NCBI RefSeq assembly: GCF_001411555.2
Contig: NC_049903.1
Coordinates: 11,776,362 to 11,840,361, forward strand
Length of the DNA stretch: 64,000 bases
Source: Juglans regia
Lineage: Eukaryota; Streptophyta; Magnoliopsida; Fagales; Juglandaceae
Reading direction: 5' to 3'
Below, piece by piece: positions 10,194-21,100 of the stretch. A program made the translations under genes and the position numbers. A model generated the notes under the pieces. That model made no database searches. It saw only the letters and a program-made list of their open reading frames with translations, and had not been told where the DNA came from. Positions within the stretch are counted from its first letter, which is position 1. The number at the start of each line of letters is the position of its first letter.

Positions 10194-10819
10194 GAGCAAG
10201 GCTTTCATGCACCACTTGCAAGTGGTTTATAATATTGGAAACCCTATTGCTTTTATATTCAACAGAGTACATGATATAAGAGCTAAGGGTGTAGAGAGCA
10301 AAAATACAAAAATCGAAACAGCTTAGCTCAAGTAGAGGAAACAAAAGCCTATAGACAAAAACATATAGAAACAATATGACAGTTTACCAATTTAATAGGT
10401 AACTAGCATTTTAATTCAATCCCAGTGAGTGAATGATGTAATATCCATAACTTTATGACAAGGATTACGTACGTAGTGGAGTGTCCTTCAAATTCTCTAA
10501 TTTTTCTACTACTCTCGGATCAAATTCAATCGAAACGTGGAGAATAAGCCTTATGCTTGTGATGCTCATCACATGCTACATCTCCTCTGGCGCCATGTGC
10601 TCTCCTAAGTTCGAGGTAATTTCTTTATTGACTTTCCAATGTCCACAGTGTAGACAGTTCACACAGTCTGTTAGTTCATATTCAGTCTTTAACAATTAAA
10701 AAGATGGATTATTAGTCTCATCATAAGGTGCCAGGGGATAATAGGCTTCTAAATTTATAAGTCCATAGATAATATGCAAAATGATTTCAACCATACTATG
10801 AAATTTGATTTACCTTTTT
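10194..10819 (+). other. Intergenic, one unrecognised exon-like reading
   Basis: No family is recognised. A short open stretch at about 10481-10614 encodes a hydrophobic segment (ISLMLVMLITCYISSG) and ends at a possible splice donor GAG/GTAATT. It could be the first exon of a secreted or membrane protein, but nothing downstream supports it. Confidence 0.3.
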
Positions 10820-10828
10820 TTTTTTATA

Positions 10829-11001
10829 GAGTAATACTACATATAATTATAGAATGCGCAAACGCCGTGCAGTCGCTTTGAAAAAGAGTAGGGTCTACTA
10901 TTAAAAAATTAATTTCTTTTCATGTGGATCTTATATTTATTTATTTTTTTCAAAACGACTGCACGACGCTTGCACACTCACGACTGCAAGTACCATTTCT
11001 C
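10829..11001. mobile_element. Mutator-type MITE with 9-bp target duplication
   Basis: A 173-bp element with ends GAG and CTC and long inverted repeats of about 55-60 bp: GAGTAATACTACATA on the left, and GAGAAATGGTACTTGCAGTC as the right end read inward; both arms contain a CGTGCAGTCG block. It is flanked by a perfect 9-bp duplication TTTTTTATA (10820-10828 and 11002-11010), the length made by MULE transposases. It is non-coding. The element at 29724-29896 looks related. Confidence 0.8.
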
Positions 11002-11253
11002 TTTTTTATAAGTAAAATCTGACTTTCCTTTCAACCATGTGGTATACAATGTACACAAATGTACTTGAGAAGAGGAAAAGAGCAATGGCCATCCATATTA
11101 GTGCGCATGTGGTATACAACTTCCACAACCCTAAAGCGAAATAAGATGGACACAAATTCTTCTATCTAAATTAATAAATTATTCCATCATTAAAATAACC
11201 TAAAACCAAGGAACACCAAAAAATTTAAGGAACACCAAACCTCAATAGAGATC

Positions 11254-13080
11254 CATTACGTATCCAATATCAAGAAATTATAAGGAGTTATATAATAGAA
11301 TTAGTTCAAAAAACCATAGACAAGCGAGACTTTGTATTTATAAGCATGACCTCCAATAGATAATACTCACATATATATATTTATAAGCATGAAAGCCCAC
11401 TTACTGGTGCACACATATCAAATACATAACAAAACAAAAAAAGAACAAAGCAATAACTTGTTGAGCCTAAACCGAAAGCCTTAAGCTATCTAATTTTGAA
11501 GTGGTTGCATTTAGACTCTCCCCTTACCCAAGAATTAATGCTTCTAAAACAAGGAAACAAAGGCATAGGAGGTTTGAAAGCTATCCATAGTAAGCCAAAA
11601 ATCTGTGAATCAACCAAGTAAAAAAGCATAGTCAACTTCAATGAAAGTTATAAAAGAAACACAGTCGAACTTCACAAATAACTCATTATCCTGCCAAGAT
11701 CTTCAATAGCTGAAGCAAGTCCAAGTTGACCCGGTTTCCCTTTTACTACACACAAGATAATTAAATGAAGTCTAATATTTTTACATGGTATAAATTTTAC
11801 AACAGATAAATACATGCATATACTTATTGAAAAAAATATATGCATTTCAATATATTAATCGATCAACATATGTGAGTGATAAAAATTGCATCTTTTACAA
11901 CATTTTAACTCATGACGTTAGGTACTTTATGCATGCACTTTATGGATGCAACTTAACTCATTTTGAGCTCAAGTGAAAACCACCAATAAAGAATCTGTCT
12001 AATTGCATTCTTTTCAAACTTTGAACAAACAAGTAGAGTGCATCATAATTTATAGCAGCACGTCCAATTCATGAAAGGTGTAAACATGAAAAACACCAAA
12101 GTAGTGAGGTTCATGTAAATAAAAGCATTTATTTCTACGGTACCAAACAGAACGTGCGAGTTTATAAGGCTTGGAAATAGAAAAGAAACACATTTTAAAA
12201 AGAGAGGGAGACGAACAGTGTAGAAAATACTGGGGATCTCTTACTTTCCAGTTGAGAGAGAAGAGATTGAGGGAGAGAGATAGAGAGAGCTTACAATTGG
12301 GGACCAAGCTGGAGTAGGCGGTGGAATACTTTGGGTTGCTGTTACGATCCCACATCGACTAAGTATAAGATTAGTTGATGATTTATAAGCCCCTAAACAC
12401 CCTTCCCTTGTAAGCTAGTTTTCAAGAGTGAGTTCTATCTAGCGGGTTCATAATAAATGGTATCAGAGTCGCTCCACATCTAAGGCCATGTTGCGACGGT
12501 TGCAATCGTGCGACACATGGGTGATGCCGGCATAGCAGTGTTCGCCTGGAGCATGGAAAAGATCTAGTTCACAGCTAGCTCGTGTGAGCGCTAGGACCAC
12601 CGTGGTGGTTGTTACAATCTCACATCGACTAAGTATGAGATTGGTTGATGGTTTATAAGCCCCTATGCACATTTCCTTTATAAGCTAATCAAAAGTGAGT
12701 TCTATCTAGTGGATTCATAATAGTTGCAGTAGTGCGATGTGAGGAAACCTAATCATGGGGGGGGGGGGACTCAATAATATTATTAGCAGCAATTGAATGT
12801 CATTGTAAAATATCGAAAAAGTGTCAAAATTGACTTTTTTGGTTAAGAATATTTGCGGCATCATGTTTTCGCTAAGAAAATGACTTTTAGCGAGGATTAC
12901 ATCAAATTTTTTCCTTCGAGGCAATTAATATTGTGTAAAAGCAAGTAATTGGGGCAAGTTATGAGCCACTCGAAAAAAACTGGCCGCAAAAGGCCAAATA
13001 TGTTGTAGTCTAGCATCGGGCGGTGCTGACTGCTGAGTGCTAAACTTGTCCTTATTATCAGCCAAACAGGCCGCCATTTC
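11254..13080. repeat. Direct-repeat block, copy B
   Basis: Near-identical to 1-2283 but without the hAT-like MITE and without the copia element, so both pre-insertion sites are visible (12823-12830, and after ATTTC at 13080). The spacing between copies is about 11.25 kb. Sequence past 13080 has no counterpart in the window because the left copy is interrupted there. Confidence 0.9.
12340..12722 (+). mobile_element. TRIM retrotransposon, copy B
   Basis: The copy-B equivalent of 1084-1467. Its LTRs are 12340-12455 and 12610-12722 with the primer site TGGTATCAGAGTC at 12458-12470. The 5-bp duplication GTTGC is perfect on both sides (12335-12339 and 12723-12727). Its presence at the same site in both blocks means the TRIM inserted before the block was duplicated. 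Confidence 0.88.
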
Positions 13081-14827
13081 AAGCCCGACTTTCAGTCTAA
13101 TGAACATTAACATCTATCATAAATTGCCATGAAATACAGTTAATTTCAACAAGTTAGACGTGACATCTTGAACATGGCATTGAGTGAACAGTTTCAACAA
13201 GTTCACAAGAATGCATGGAGGCTAGACCTAGTCCGGCAGTTAAAAAGTCTCCATGTGAGACGTACGATGATGGACAAATTAACAAGTACGTACGCGTAGA
13301 GTTGGGCCAGGTGATTATGGATTTGGACCATTCTCCAAGCTGGCATTGTTTGACTATGAATACACGCCACATTCTCTGTCTTGCCCAATGTTTTTAGATT
13401 GATAGTTCTTCTACATACAACCATCGTGAGAAACCGCGATGTAATTGGCTAAAGCCACGTTAGCGGATATATTAAAAAAATATGAAGAAGAAGAAAATGG
13501 ATGAAAGGAAATAGACATAGATGAAAGAAGGGAAAACAACGGATGCACAAACTTTATTAGAAGAAAAAGCAGAACTAAGGGGTCATCTTCTACAACTCAG
13601 ATCTATGGTTGTCTTCGTGGGTAAGAGAAAAAGCAGGGGATTCGATCTCAGATTTGTGCTTTCATCGGATCTCTCTCATTTTGTAAGCTTCCATGCAATC
13701 AACTTGGAGAGAGGATATCTAATCAAAAAGTCAAAATTTTCAAAAATGAAAAAGGCACCCAAGATGAACAGATCGAAGGTCAAGTTGAATTCTTTTTTCC
13801 TCCGTATTTAGAATCAGAATAAATTATTTTCTTGAGAAAAAAGAGTGAGCTCATCTCTGATAACTTTCATAAAGTCAAACTTTTCAGAAACGAGTGATCT
13901 TATTTTCAAAAGTGAAAGATGAAATGTGAAAACTTAAAAGCCCTGAACTATCAAAAGAGGCAACAGAGAAGAACATCAAAAGTTTTTTGAATTATAAATA
14001 CCATTTTATAAAAAAGAAAATAAAACACAGTTCAGGTCTTATTATTTCACCATGTAATTTTAGTAAATGTAATGAATAATTAAAAAACTGATTAGGTGTC
14101 TACAAATGATATATATATATATACATATATGCTAAATAGTAAGACATTTATTCTTTAATTTGAAAGAAAAAACGATTAGGATCAATTGAAAAAGATCAAG
14201 AATTCCCTCATAAATTTGAATATTATCTTACCCTAGCTTCTTGATTATTCCTAATATAATATTACATAATAAAAAATATTGATCAGCTAAACTAATTGAA
14301 AGATTTCAATTCCTGCATGGATTTACATGGTTTGATGCCTAATGGCCTAGGACGGCCATACACGCCTTTTTTTATCATCTTCAAACTAAACTGAAACTTT
14401 ATCATCAGCATCTCGCATGCGCTTCCAACCTTCCTTTATTCTTCCATTAACGGATGCCAAGGGACCCAAACCCAACCCGGCCCCACGTTCTATTTTGTTA
14501 ATGAGAGATCTAGCTCTCTTTTTGGAAGCATATATATAAATGAATTAACAAACAAAAATGGACATCTTCCTCTTCAGTTCTCATATATTGTTCTGTACTC
14601 TCAAGCTGCAGGCATGCTTATAAAAAGCTAAAGCTACTTTGGAGTAGAACTTGTATCTTCTACAATTAGGATTGAGATTGCAAATAACTAAGCTATGATT
14701 TTTATATAAAATTCTATCTTATTTTTAAACCCCATGACTAGTCGTACAAGGTGGAAAAAAAGGGAAAATACTTTAGCTTATATAAAGTGATTATATAAAA
14801 ATAAACCCACAAACTGATGTAGAATGC
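13081..14827. other. No recognised gene
   Basis: AT-rich DNA without recognisable coding sequence. The open stretch 13521-13811 (MKEGKTTDAQTLLEEKAELR) has no family signature and no splice context. Confidence 0.5.
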
Positions 14828-14886
14828 TGGTTTTGATTTTTTTTTTTTTTTTTATTTTGGGTGAGAAAAAAGACATATTCCATACT

Positions 14887-16165
14887 TCATTCCACATAAG
14901 AAGAGATACAAAGTTTTTCCAGTTGGATACAAGGTTTAATCCAATCTGGATAGTCCTCTAACCAGACCACCTTATCCTCACATTGCAGAGTAAATTTAGC
15001 AAGTTTATGAGCTACCACATTACTTTCTCTAGGGGTGTATTGCAGTAGCCATCTCTGACCATATCGGCACTTCAGCTTTATGTCTTCAATTAATTGTCCA
15101 TGCCATGCACAATTCTCTTCACTGGCTTGCACTTCCTTAATGACTTTCATAGCATCCCCTTCCAAGATAGCTGCCTCAATACCAATTTCCTCATAGAAAA
15201 TAATAGCTCTCCAAAGTACATTCGCTTAAGCCACCATAGCATCCTTAACAGCTTTCCTAGGCATACACAAAGCAACTATAACATCTCCTGCACCATCCTT
15301 GATTATAATCCCAGCCCCCATTTTTAGAGTAGATTCCTCAAACCTAGCATCCCAATTCACCTTGTAAGAGAGCTGTGTTGGAGCTTGCCAGATAACATTT
15401 CGATTCACAGGGGCTGAACCAGAAATGTCATCTCTGTTTGCACCCTTAGCCATAATATACTCCTCCCTATCTGTCTTAGCAGCAACAATTAGGGGTGAAA
15501 ACTGACCCCTTTGGCGTGGTTTTTGGAAAAAATCGACGCCGACTGACCTTTAAGTTTTGGGAGAGAAAACCGGCCGAAACCGGTTGATGGGGGAGGAGAA
15601 ACACCGACGCCAGCTAATGCTTCATTTATGTGGCGGTTCATAGTCGGTTTTCAGACCAAGCTTTGTCAGAGAGAGAGAGAGAGAGAGGGGGGATGAGAAC
15701 TAAGACGTGAGGAAGAAGACGGATTGATATCGAAACGACGATGTTTGGTTTAAACCAAACGGCGCCGTTCTACTTATTTGTTTTAATACGTTATAAATAA
15801 AACGACGATGTTTGGTTTATTACCAAACGGTGTCATTTTAGTTGTGTTTAAAACACAACTATAGGATTAAACGACATCGTTCCACTTAAACTTAAGTAGA
15901 ACGGTGTCGTTTTGAGCACAGAATATATAAAAAAAATTAATTTTTTTAGTTGGCCGGTTCAGCGGTCTGAACTGACGCCGAATTGGCCGATATCGATTTT
16001 CTCAATTTTGTACCGCACGCCGACCGGTTCTTCACCACTTTCGGCCGGTTCCGAGCTCGGCCGGCCGGTTTGAGTCGGTCTCGGTCGGTTCTTCAATTTG
16101 TTGTACAACCCTAGTAGCAATCACTTCAGATGGACTCTGAAAGGAATTCTCAAAGAACCAAAGTG
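14887..16165 (-). pseudogene. LINE RNase H-like (RVT_3) domain
   Basis: On the minus strand the reading begins LWFFENSFQSPSEVIA (about 16165-16115), is interrupted by the inserted element, and continues AAKTDREEYIMAKGANRD to the RNase H fold. There VNWDARF supplies the first catalytic aspartate, ILEGDAMKVI the second, and TPRESNVVAHKLAKF is the typical C-terminal motif. One in-frame TAA at about 15230 breaks VA/ANVLWRA. The family is the RNase H domain at the C-terminus of plant L1-like ORF2 and of free plant RVT_3 genes. The poly(A) tail and target duplication favour a LINE. Confidence 0.85.
15490..16113. mobile_element. Non-autonomous hAT-like element with four internal palindromes
   Basis: 624 bp, left end TAGGGGTGAAAACTGACC, right end read inward TAGGGTTGTACAACAAATTG. 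The 8-bp flanks GCAACAAT (15482-15489) and GTAGCAAT (16114-16121) agree at six positions, and removing the element restores the LINE reading. Subterminal CCGGTT/GGCCGG motifs are dense at the right end. The centre holds four palindromic units (15733-15769, 15799-15839, 15840-15860, 15869-15912), three sharing an AAACGACG arm. A (GA)n run lies at 15668-15687. No coding capacity. Confidence 0.8.
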
Positions 16166-16177
16166 ATGGTTTTAATT

Positions 16178-18531
16178 ATGTGTGTATATACTAAATAAAG
16201 ATTACAAGATACATAAACAAGGACTAGCTAGTAGTTAAGAAACCAACAAACACCGTTCATTACAACGAATACATCGCAAAGAGATAAAAATATAAATTTC
16301 GATTATGAGGTTAATTTAATGAATTGATCCATACCCATCCCCACTAAAAGGGAATTGCCATTTGTAGCTTTTGTGCAGTCCAACTTCTAAATTACATTGC
16401 CACGACCAGGAGTCATGACGGTTGGAGGTGCGCTGCATTGTACCATATTGAATTGGATGAGGGAGAACCCTAATTTCTTAGCATGATGATCCTTAATAGA
16501 AGTGGAAACAAAGACAAATAGAAAGCTATGGATAGTATGAGTCGCCGAAGTCAAAGGTCACTCGTTAAAAGTTGTGCCGACACATGGTGTGGGGAACATG
16601 AAGATCCAACACCTTTGAGCCTTTTGGAGCTGCACTTGTTTATAAAAGACACACCACAACACAGTGGTGCGTGGATCTCACATGAAGCCAATGCCATGCT
16701 CGCGTGATCCACATACGTTGATGAACGTTTGGTTACACTTCTCTTGGACTTTGAAGGATCGATGCCCTGTGCATGGGTTCAACAAAGCGGTATGTGCAGG
16801 ACTTTGGACACTGGAAAGCAATATATGGGGACCATTTTCTTTAGAAGAAAAACTTAAAAAAAAAAGAGTAAAAAATAAACAGGGTATATGGTATGGACAT
16901 GGGGAAGAGGAAGGAGATGACCAAAGAAAAGGAAAAGATATTGAGACTCTTCGCTCCCTCTGGTTGGCAATCGATGGTGGTGTGTGATTTGTGAGATGTT
17001 TTTTTTTAAAGAGATCAGGGGTTCTAGGTAGGATAGATAAGAGAGAAAATGGCTTGTCTTCTAGTTTTAATTACTACTTTTGAATAGATTCTCTTTTACG
17101 TGTTTTCTTATATTATTTTGATTTTGTTGTGTTGTTTCTTCCTTTAATTATATATACTCATAAAAAGATTAACATTTCGTAATTGTTGATTCATGCAATT
17201 CAAGTGTAACACCACTTCCTGTAGGTCAGGAATCTTTTGGGCATTCCTAACTTTATGCTCGTTAAATAGATCTAACAACCTAAAAGTATCTTATTTATTG
17301 AATCATAAAACTACTTTGACATTGCAAAGTTTCATAAAATGAGAAACAAGAACATAATAATGTAAACATAAACTAATCATACGTGGCAATAACACTTATT
17401 CGTAAGGTCTAAGACTCCAAAAAATAAATCTACTCCTGGCCTTCATGCTCGGTGTCCAAACCATCATTTGAGACATTAAAACATTAAAACAGACAAAAAG
17501 TGAGTCGAAGACTTAGTAAATAGCAATCATACTATAAATATAATTTAACTTGACGTTAGGCTTTGCTTTGAATATTTTCATGCATAATCCTACTTATACA
17601 CATACATTGGATCATTCAACAGTAATTTATGTGTAGTTAAGAAGTAATCATGATAATTCATATAACATGGATGGATGAATGATTGAATTTATACATCTAA
17701 TATATTTCATGCATGACTTGTTAATCTTGTCTTTCAATTCCATAATGCTCATCATATGTGCATCATCCAATTATCGTTGACCCCATACATCATATCATAA
17801 CATACGGTTGATCACACTTAGGTCTATGGCTTGCACATTCATGTATAACATAAGGCCAAGCATTAAAATTTACTTATCAAAGCATGTCTAAAATTTACTT
17901 ATCAAAGATTTCGGACCGGAATCGATGAGAAAGTACCAATTTAGAGGTGTGACCGATGCGGTATCGTCTTCAAATCTCAAAACCGGTATATACCGATTTG
18001 GTTCTAAAATATGTCTAAAATCGAACCGAATCGTACCAATTAAACCCCTAACTATTAGGCTCTGACAACATGTGCTTTATTTTGTGTCCTGCCCATGGTG
18101 TAACATTGCATGCATAGGAATTCGTTATGTATGTTTATAAGCCCTTTTACATGCAATACTAGGTAATGCTAGGGATCTAAGTTCTTTCTAGGTTGTTCCC
18201 AACAACCTAGATTCCTAATACTTTTAGAAGTTGGAGGAAGTCCTTGGCTTCCTTAAGAGCAACTATGTCCCTATTTTGCAACAGAGTTTAAGAGATTCAC
18301 TCTAAGAGTTTTGAAGGAGAGAACTTGGTGGAAATTGCTATCACCGTGCATATTTGATAGGCTTAATGGAATATTTCTGGTTCTAGTCGCCTAGGGTAGC
18401 ATATAGTGGCGGCACAACGGCAATAGCAGCCTTGAGAATCCTTTTAACACTTTGATGATATGAAACTTAGTTGAGTGTGTAGAATTTACTCTAAGGAAGA
18501 AAGGCGGCACAATGTGTTAATGAGGCTACAT
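16178..18531. other. No recognised gene; decayed CCGGT-type repeat
   Basis: Mostly AT-rich unique sequence. At about 17942-18050 a short segment runs from TAGAGGTGTGACCGATGCGG to CCAATTAAACCCCTA. This resembles a short hAT-like MITE with inverted ends (TAGRGGTKT), but no 8-bp duplication is visible. The open stretch 16664-16987 matches no family I recognise. Confidence 0.45.
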
Positions 18532-19034
18532 TGTTGTGTAAAACGATAACAATAAAGTAAAAGCAAACACAAGAAAAATAAGCAATCATACATAACACAG
18601 TATTTACTTGGTTTGGCAAATTGCCTACATCCACGTGTGCTACAGAAGATTTTTATTTCTTGAGGAATCACAATACAATGTATGGGATGGCTACTGTTCA
18701 CTTTGATACATCACAAGTAAAAAACAATTCATTTAAATACATCATGCAGCGGAAACCCTAAAAACTTTAGAAATAGTCATGTTCGCTTGAGCGGCGTGTT
18801 GAGCTCGCATCGAGCAAATCTATTTCTCGCAATCGCTCGAGCCATGTGTCGAGCGGCTCTTCAAGCAAACTCTCTGACTTCCCTCCGCTCGAGCGGTGTG
18901 TCGAGCGAACTCTTTGACTTGCATTTGCTCGAGCGGTCTGTCGAGCTATCTTGAGCGAACTCTCTAACTTGTTTTCACTCGAGCGACTATAAACTCCGCT
19001 CGAGAGTGTGGACTAGACTCCACAATACTCAACA
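18532..19034. repeat. Solo LTR (copia-like) with 5-bp target duplication
   Basis: 503 bp starting TGTTGTGTAAAACG and ending AATACTCAACA. It is flanked by a perfect TACAT on both sides (18527-18531 and 19035-19039) with no internal region, so it arose by LTR-LTR recombination. The second half is rich in GCTCGAGC and TCGAGCGA motifs with the spacer CTCTCTGACTT, the same composition as the copia LTR at 2284-2992, though overall they are different families. Confidence 0.85.
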
Positions 19035-19283
19035 TACATCTGGTTTGCTAATAGGCTTAAAGGCTGGTAGGGTCAAGGTTTCACTTAGGTAATAAATGGT
19101 TTAGGTTTCTGGACCTTAGGGGTGAGATATGTTCATAGGGGTTGTTAGTATAATCTTGACAGTCCCTTATTACAATTTTTGATTGAGTAAATATTGGGTT
19201 TCTAAGCTAGTTGTAGATCTCTGAATTCTAAAAACTTTCATGCATATGGAAAAAGAGAAAATCTTAAAACTTTCTAAGTTAAG

Positions 19284-20023
19284 TTTTTAAATGGTCTGGT
19301 TCGGTATCGGTTCTTAAAAATTAAAATAGATCCTAAATCGGTGCAGTGCCGATTTTTATATTTTAAAAACTGGTTTAAATCGAACCGGAGCGGTATATAT
19401 ATTTATAAATTTTTATATTATATTATATTATATATATTATATGCTAAATTGCTAATTAATATTACATGAAATTCTAATTTTATTATTCAAGTCTATTAAT
19501 TTATAACATAAGATTAATATAACATGTGAAATAACATAAAATTTTAATCTTAAATATAAACATTAATATTAAGTTATTAATATAAACTTATTTTATATAT
19601 ATATATATATATCAATGATAAATACATTTTTGACATAATAAATTATAATATATATTATTTTTGTAAATATATTTTTTGTATAATTGATCATATATACTCA
19701 TATAAAGAGTTTATAACTTATATAGACTATAGTTAAATTGAATACTGTACTAATGAGTTAATTATTATAAAATAATATGCTTATACTATAATATAAATAG
19801 ACTAATAGTTTAGTATATGTAAACATTATATTATTACTAACATAAATAATTCATAAAACCAGAAAAATCGAACCGGATTGGACTAAAATTGAAAAAATTG
19901 GAAGTTCTGATTTCGATAGTGAATTGATCTGATATTGGTTCTTAAAATTTTAAAATTGATATATATCGGTTCAGTTCTAAAAAATATATAAAACTAAATC
20001 GAACTGGACCGATTACACCCCTA
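19284..20023. mobile_element. Decayed hAT-like non-autonomous element
   Basis: The right end reads TAGGGGTGTAATCGGTCCAG inward. The left end carries the matching inner part AAATGGTCTGGTTCGG, but its outermost bases are decayed. Both subterminal regions hold CGGTTC/CGAACC repeats and the centre is extremely AT-rich. Flanks AGTTAAG and AGTTTAAG may be the remains of a target duplication. Confidence 0.5.
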
Positions 20024-20045
20024 AGTTTAAGATTGTTTTTTTGAA

Positions 20046-20145
20046 AATTATTTTTTTTTTTTTTTTTGAGAGGGGGGTTTCGAACTTCAGGCCTCTATTT
20101 TAGAGGCCGGGCATTATGTCAATCAGGTTACAAACTTTTGGCTAA
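20046..20145 (-). mobile_element. Short tRNA-like SINE, tentative
   Basis: Read on the minus strand: TTTGTAACCTGATTGACATA resembles a pol III box A region, GTTCGAAAC resembles box B, and a poly(A) stretch follows (T-run at about 20048-20065). About 100 bp. Flanks GAAAATTA and GAAAATCA could be a short duplication. The pol III boxes are weaker than in the SINE at 22635. Confidence 0.4.
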
Positions 20146-20275
20146 GAAAATCAGTTTAAATATATGATTTAATATGATTAAACTATTCACGATGGGCTTC
20201 TTCTTTGACGCTCTGTAGGCGCGTGGTAGCTTATGAAATTAAAATGCACAAGGGGAATAATAATAATAATAAAGC

Positions 20276-20278
<3 letters not shown>

Positions 20279-20310
<32 letters not shown>
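20279..20310. repeat. (TA)n microsatellite
   Basis: About 16 uninterrupted TA units; likely length-variable. Confidence 0.95.
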
Positions 20311-20315
<5 letters not shown>

Positions 20316-21100
20316 TATGCATATAATCTACCCTTGAGATGAAGAATAGTCTTATCGGGCATTGGATGACTTGGGCCACAACTCTGTATGCCAAAACCAG
20401 AAGTAAATCTCCTCGAAGTCACCATCTTTGTAACGATATTCCAGCGGTTTCTTGCTTGTAAGTTGTTCTATTAGCTTTCTTATTCCTTTGTCGCTGTTTC
20501 TGCTATATCGATCTTTTGTTTCCAAGTTTTGTAGCAATATATTATGTTCTGTGGTTGGTTTGTTTCTTGAATGATCAATCTGTAAAGATCTTAACAATTC
20601 ATTTCTGTCCGATTTATAATATGGGTTGTTGTGGTTCTTTGATTTCATCTCTCTAAAGAAGAAATAGCTGAGATTCAGGGCTGCTTCTGGAGCACTTTTA
20701 TCTGGTTTTCGCGTCTTCATTATTCCGTGCTTATGGAATGGACCATTAGGTTGCTTCTACTAAAAGGAGTTGGTGATTATAGAGCTAGCAAGACCAAACG
20801 TTATTTTGTGCATATGGGTTTTTAGAAGGGGTCTTCTGTGAATTTTATGTTCAATAATCACTGTTATGAGGATGCTATGGGCAAGCTGGATTTGGGGATA
20901 CCTACTACTAAAATTTCAGAAGAGTGAATAAGTCTGAAGAATTTGGAATATGAACATTGGTCTAGATTGAGATTTGGGTATTTTAGTTGTTTGCGAATAA
21001 TAATCATCTGGTGACATAGCATACACAAGGAACTGCATATTGGAACAAGCGGCTGCCTCATTACTTTTCAAGGGGTCCGATATTTGTAGAAGATACAAAG
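20311..21100 (+). other. Upstream region of the F-box gene
   Basis: No coding exon is recognised. The sequence is less AT-rich than its surroundings and contains donor-like sites, for example CTTGCTTG/GTAAGTTG near 20455. It may contain a spliced 5' leader of the F-box gene, but transcript data would be needed to place it. Confidence 0.35.

Larger units (their letters stand above)
14839..16166 (-). mobile_element. 5'-truncated LINE, split by a hAT-like element
   Basis: A minus-strand LINE tail. The poly(A) tail appears as a T-run at 14839-14853. The flanking duplication TGGTTTTGATT (14828-14838) and TGGTTTTAATT (16167-16177) has one mismatch. Coding sequence is the terminal RNase H-like domain; a 624-bp element (15490-16113) sits inside. 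The length without that insert is about 0.7 kb, so this is a severely 5'-truncated insertion. Confidence 0.8.

Noticed and set aside
13521..13811. 96-residue open stretch starting MKEGKTTDAQ
   Set aside because: No recognisable domain and surrounded by AT-rich non-coding DNA.
16664..16987. 107-residue open stretch on the plus strand
   Set aside because: No family signature, low-complexity basic C-terminus, no splice or promoter context; likely chance.
20352..20720. 122-residue minus-strand open stretch upstream of the F-box gene
   Set aside because: No family match. It lies where a 5' leader of the plus-strand gene is likelier.
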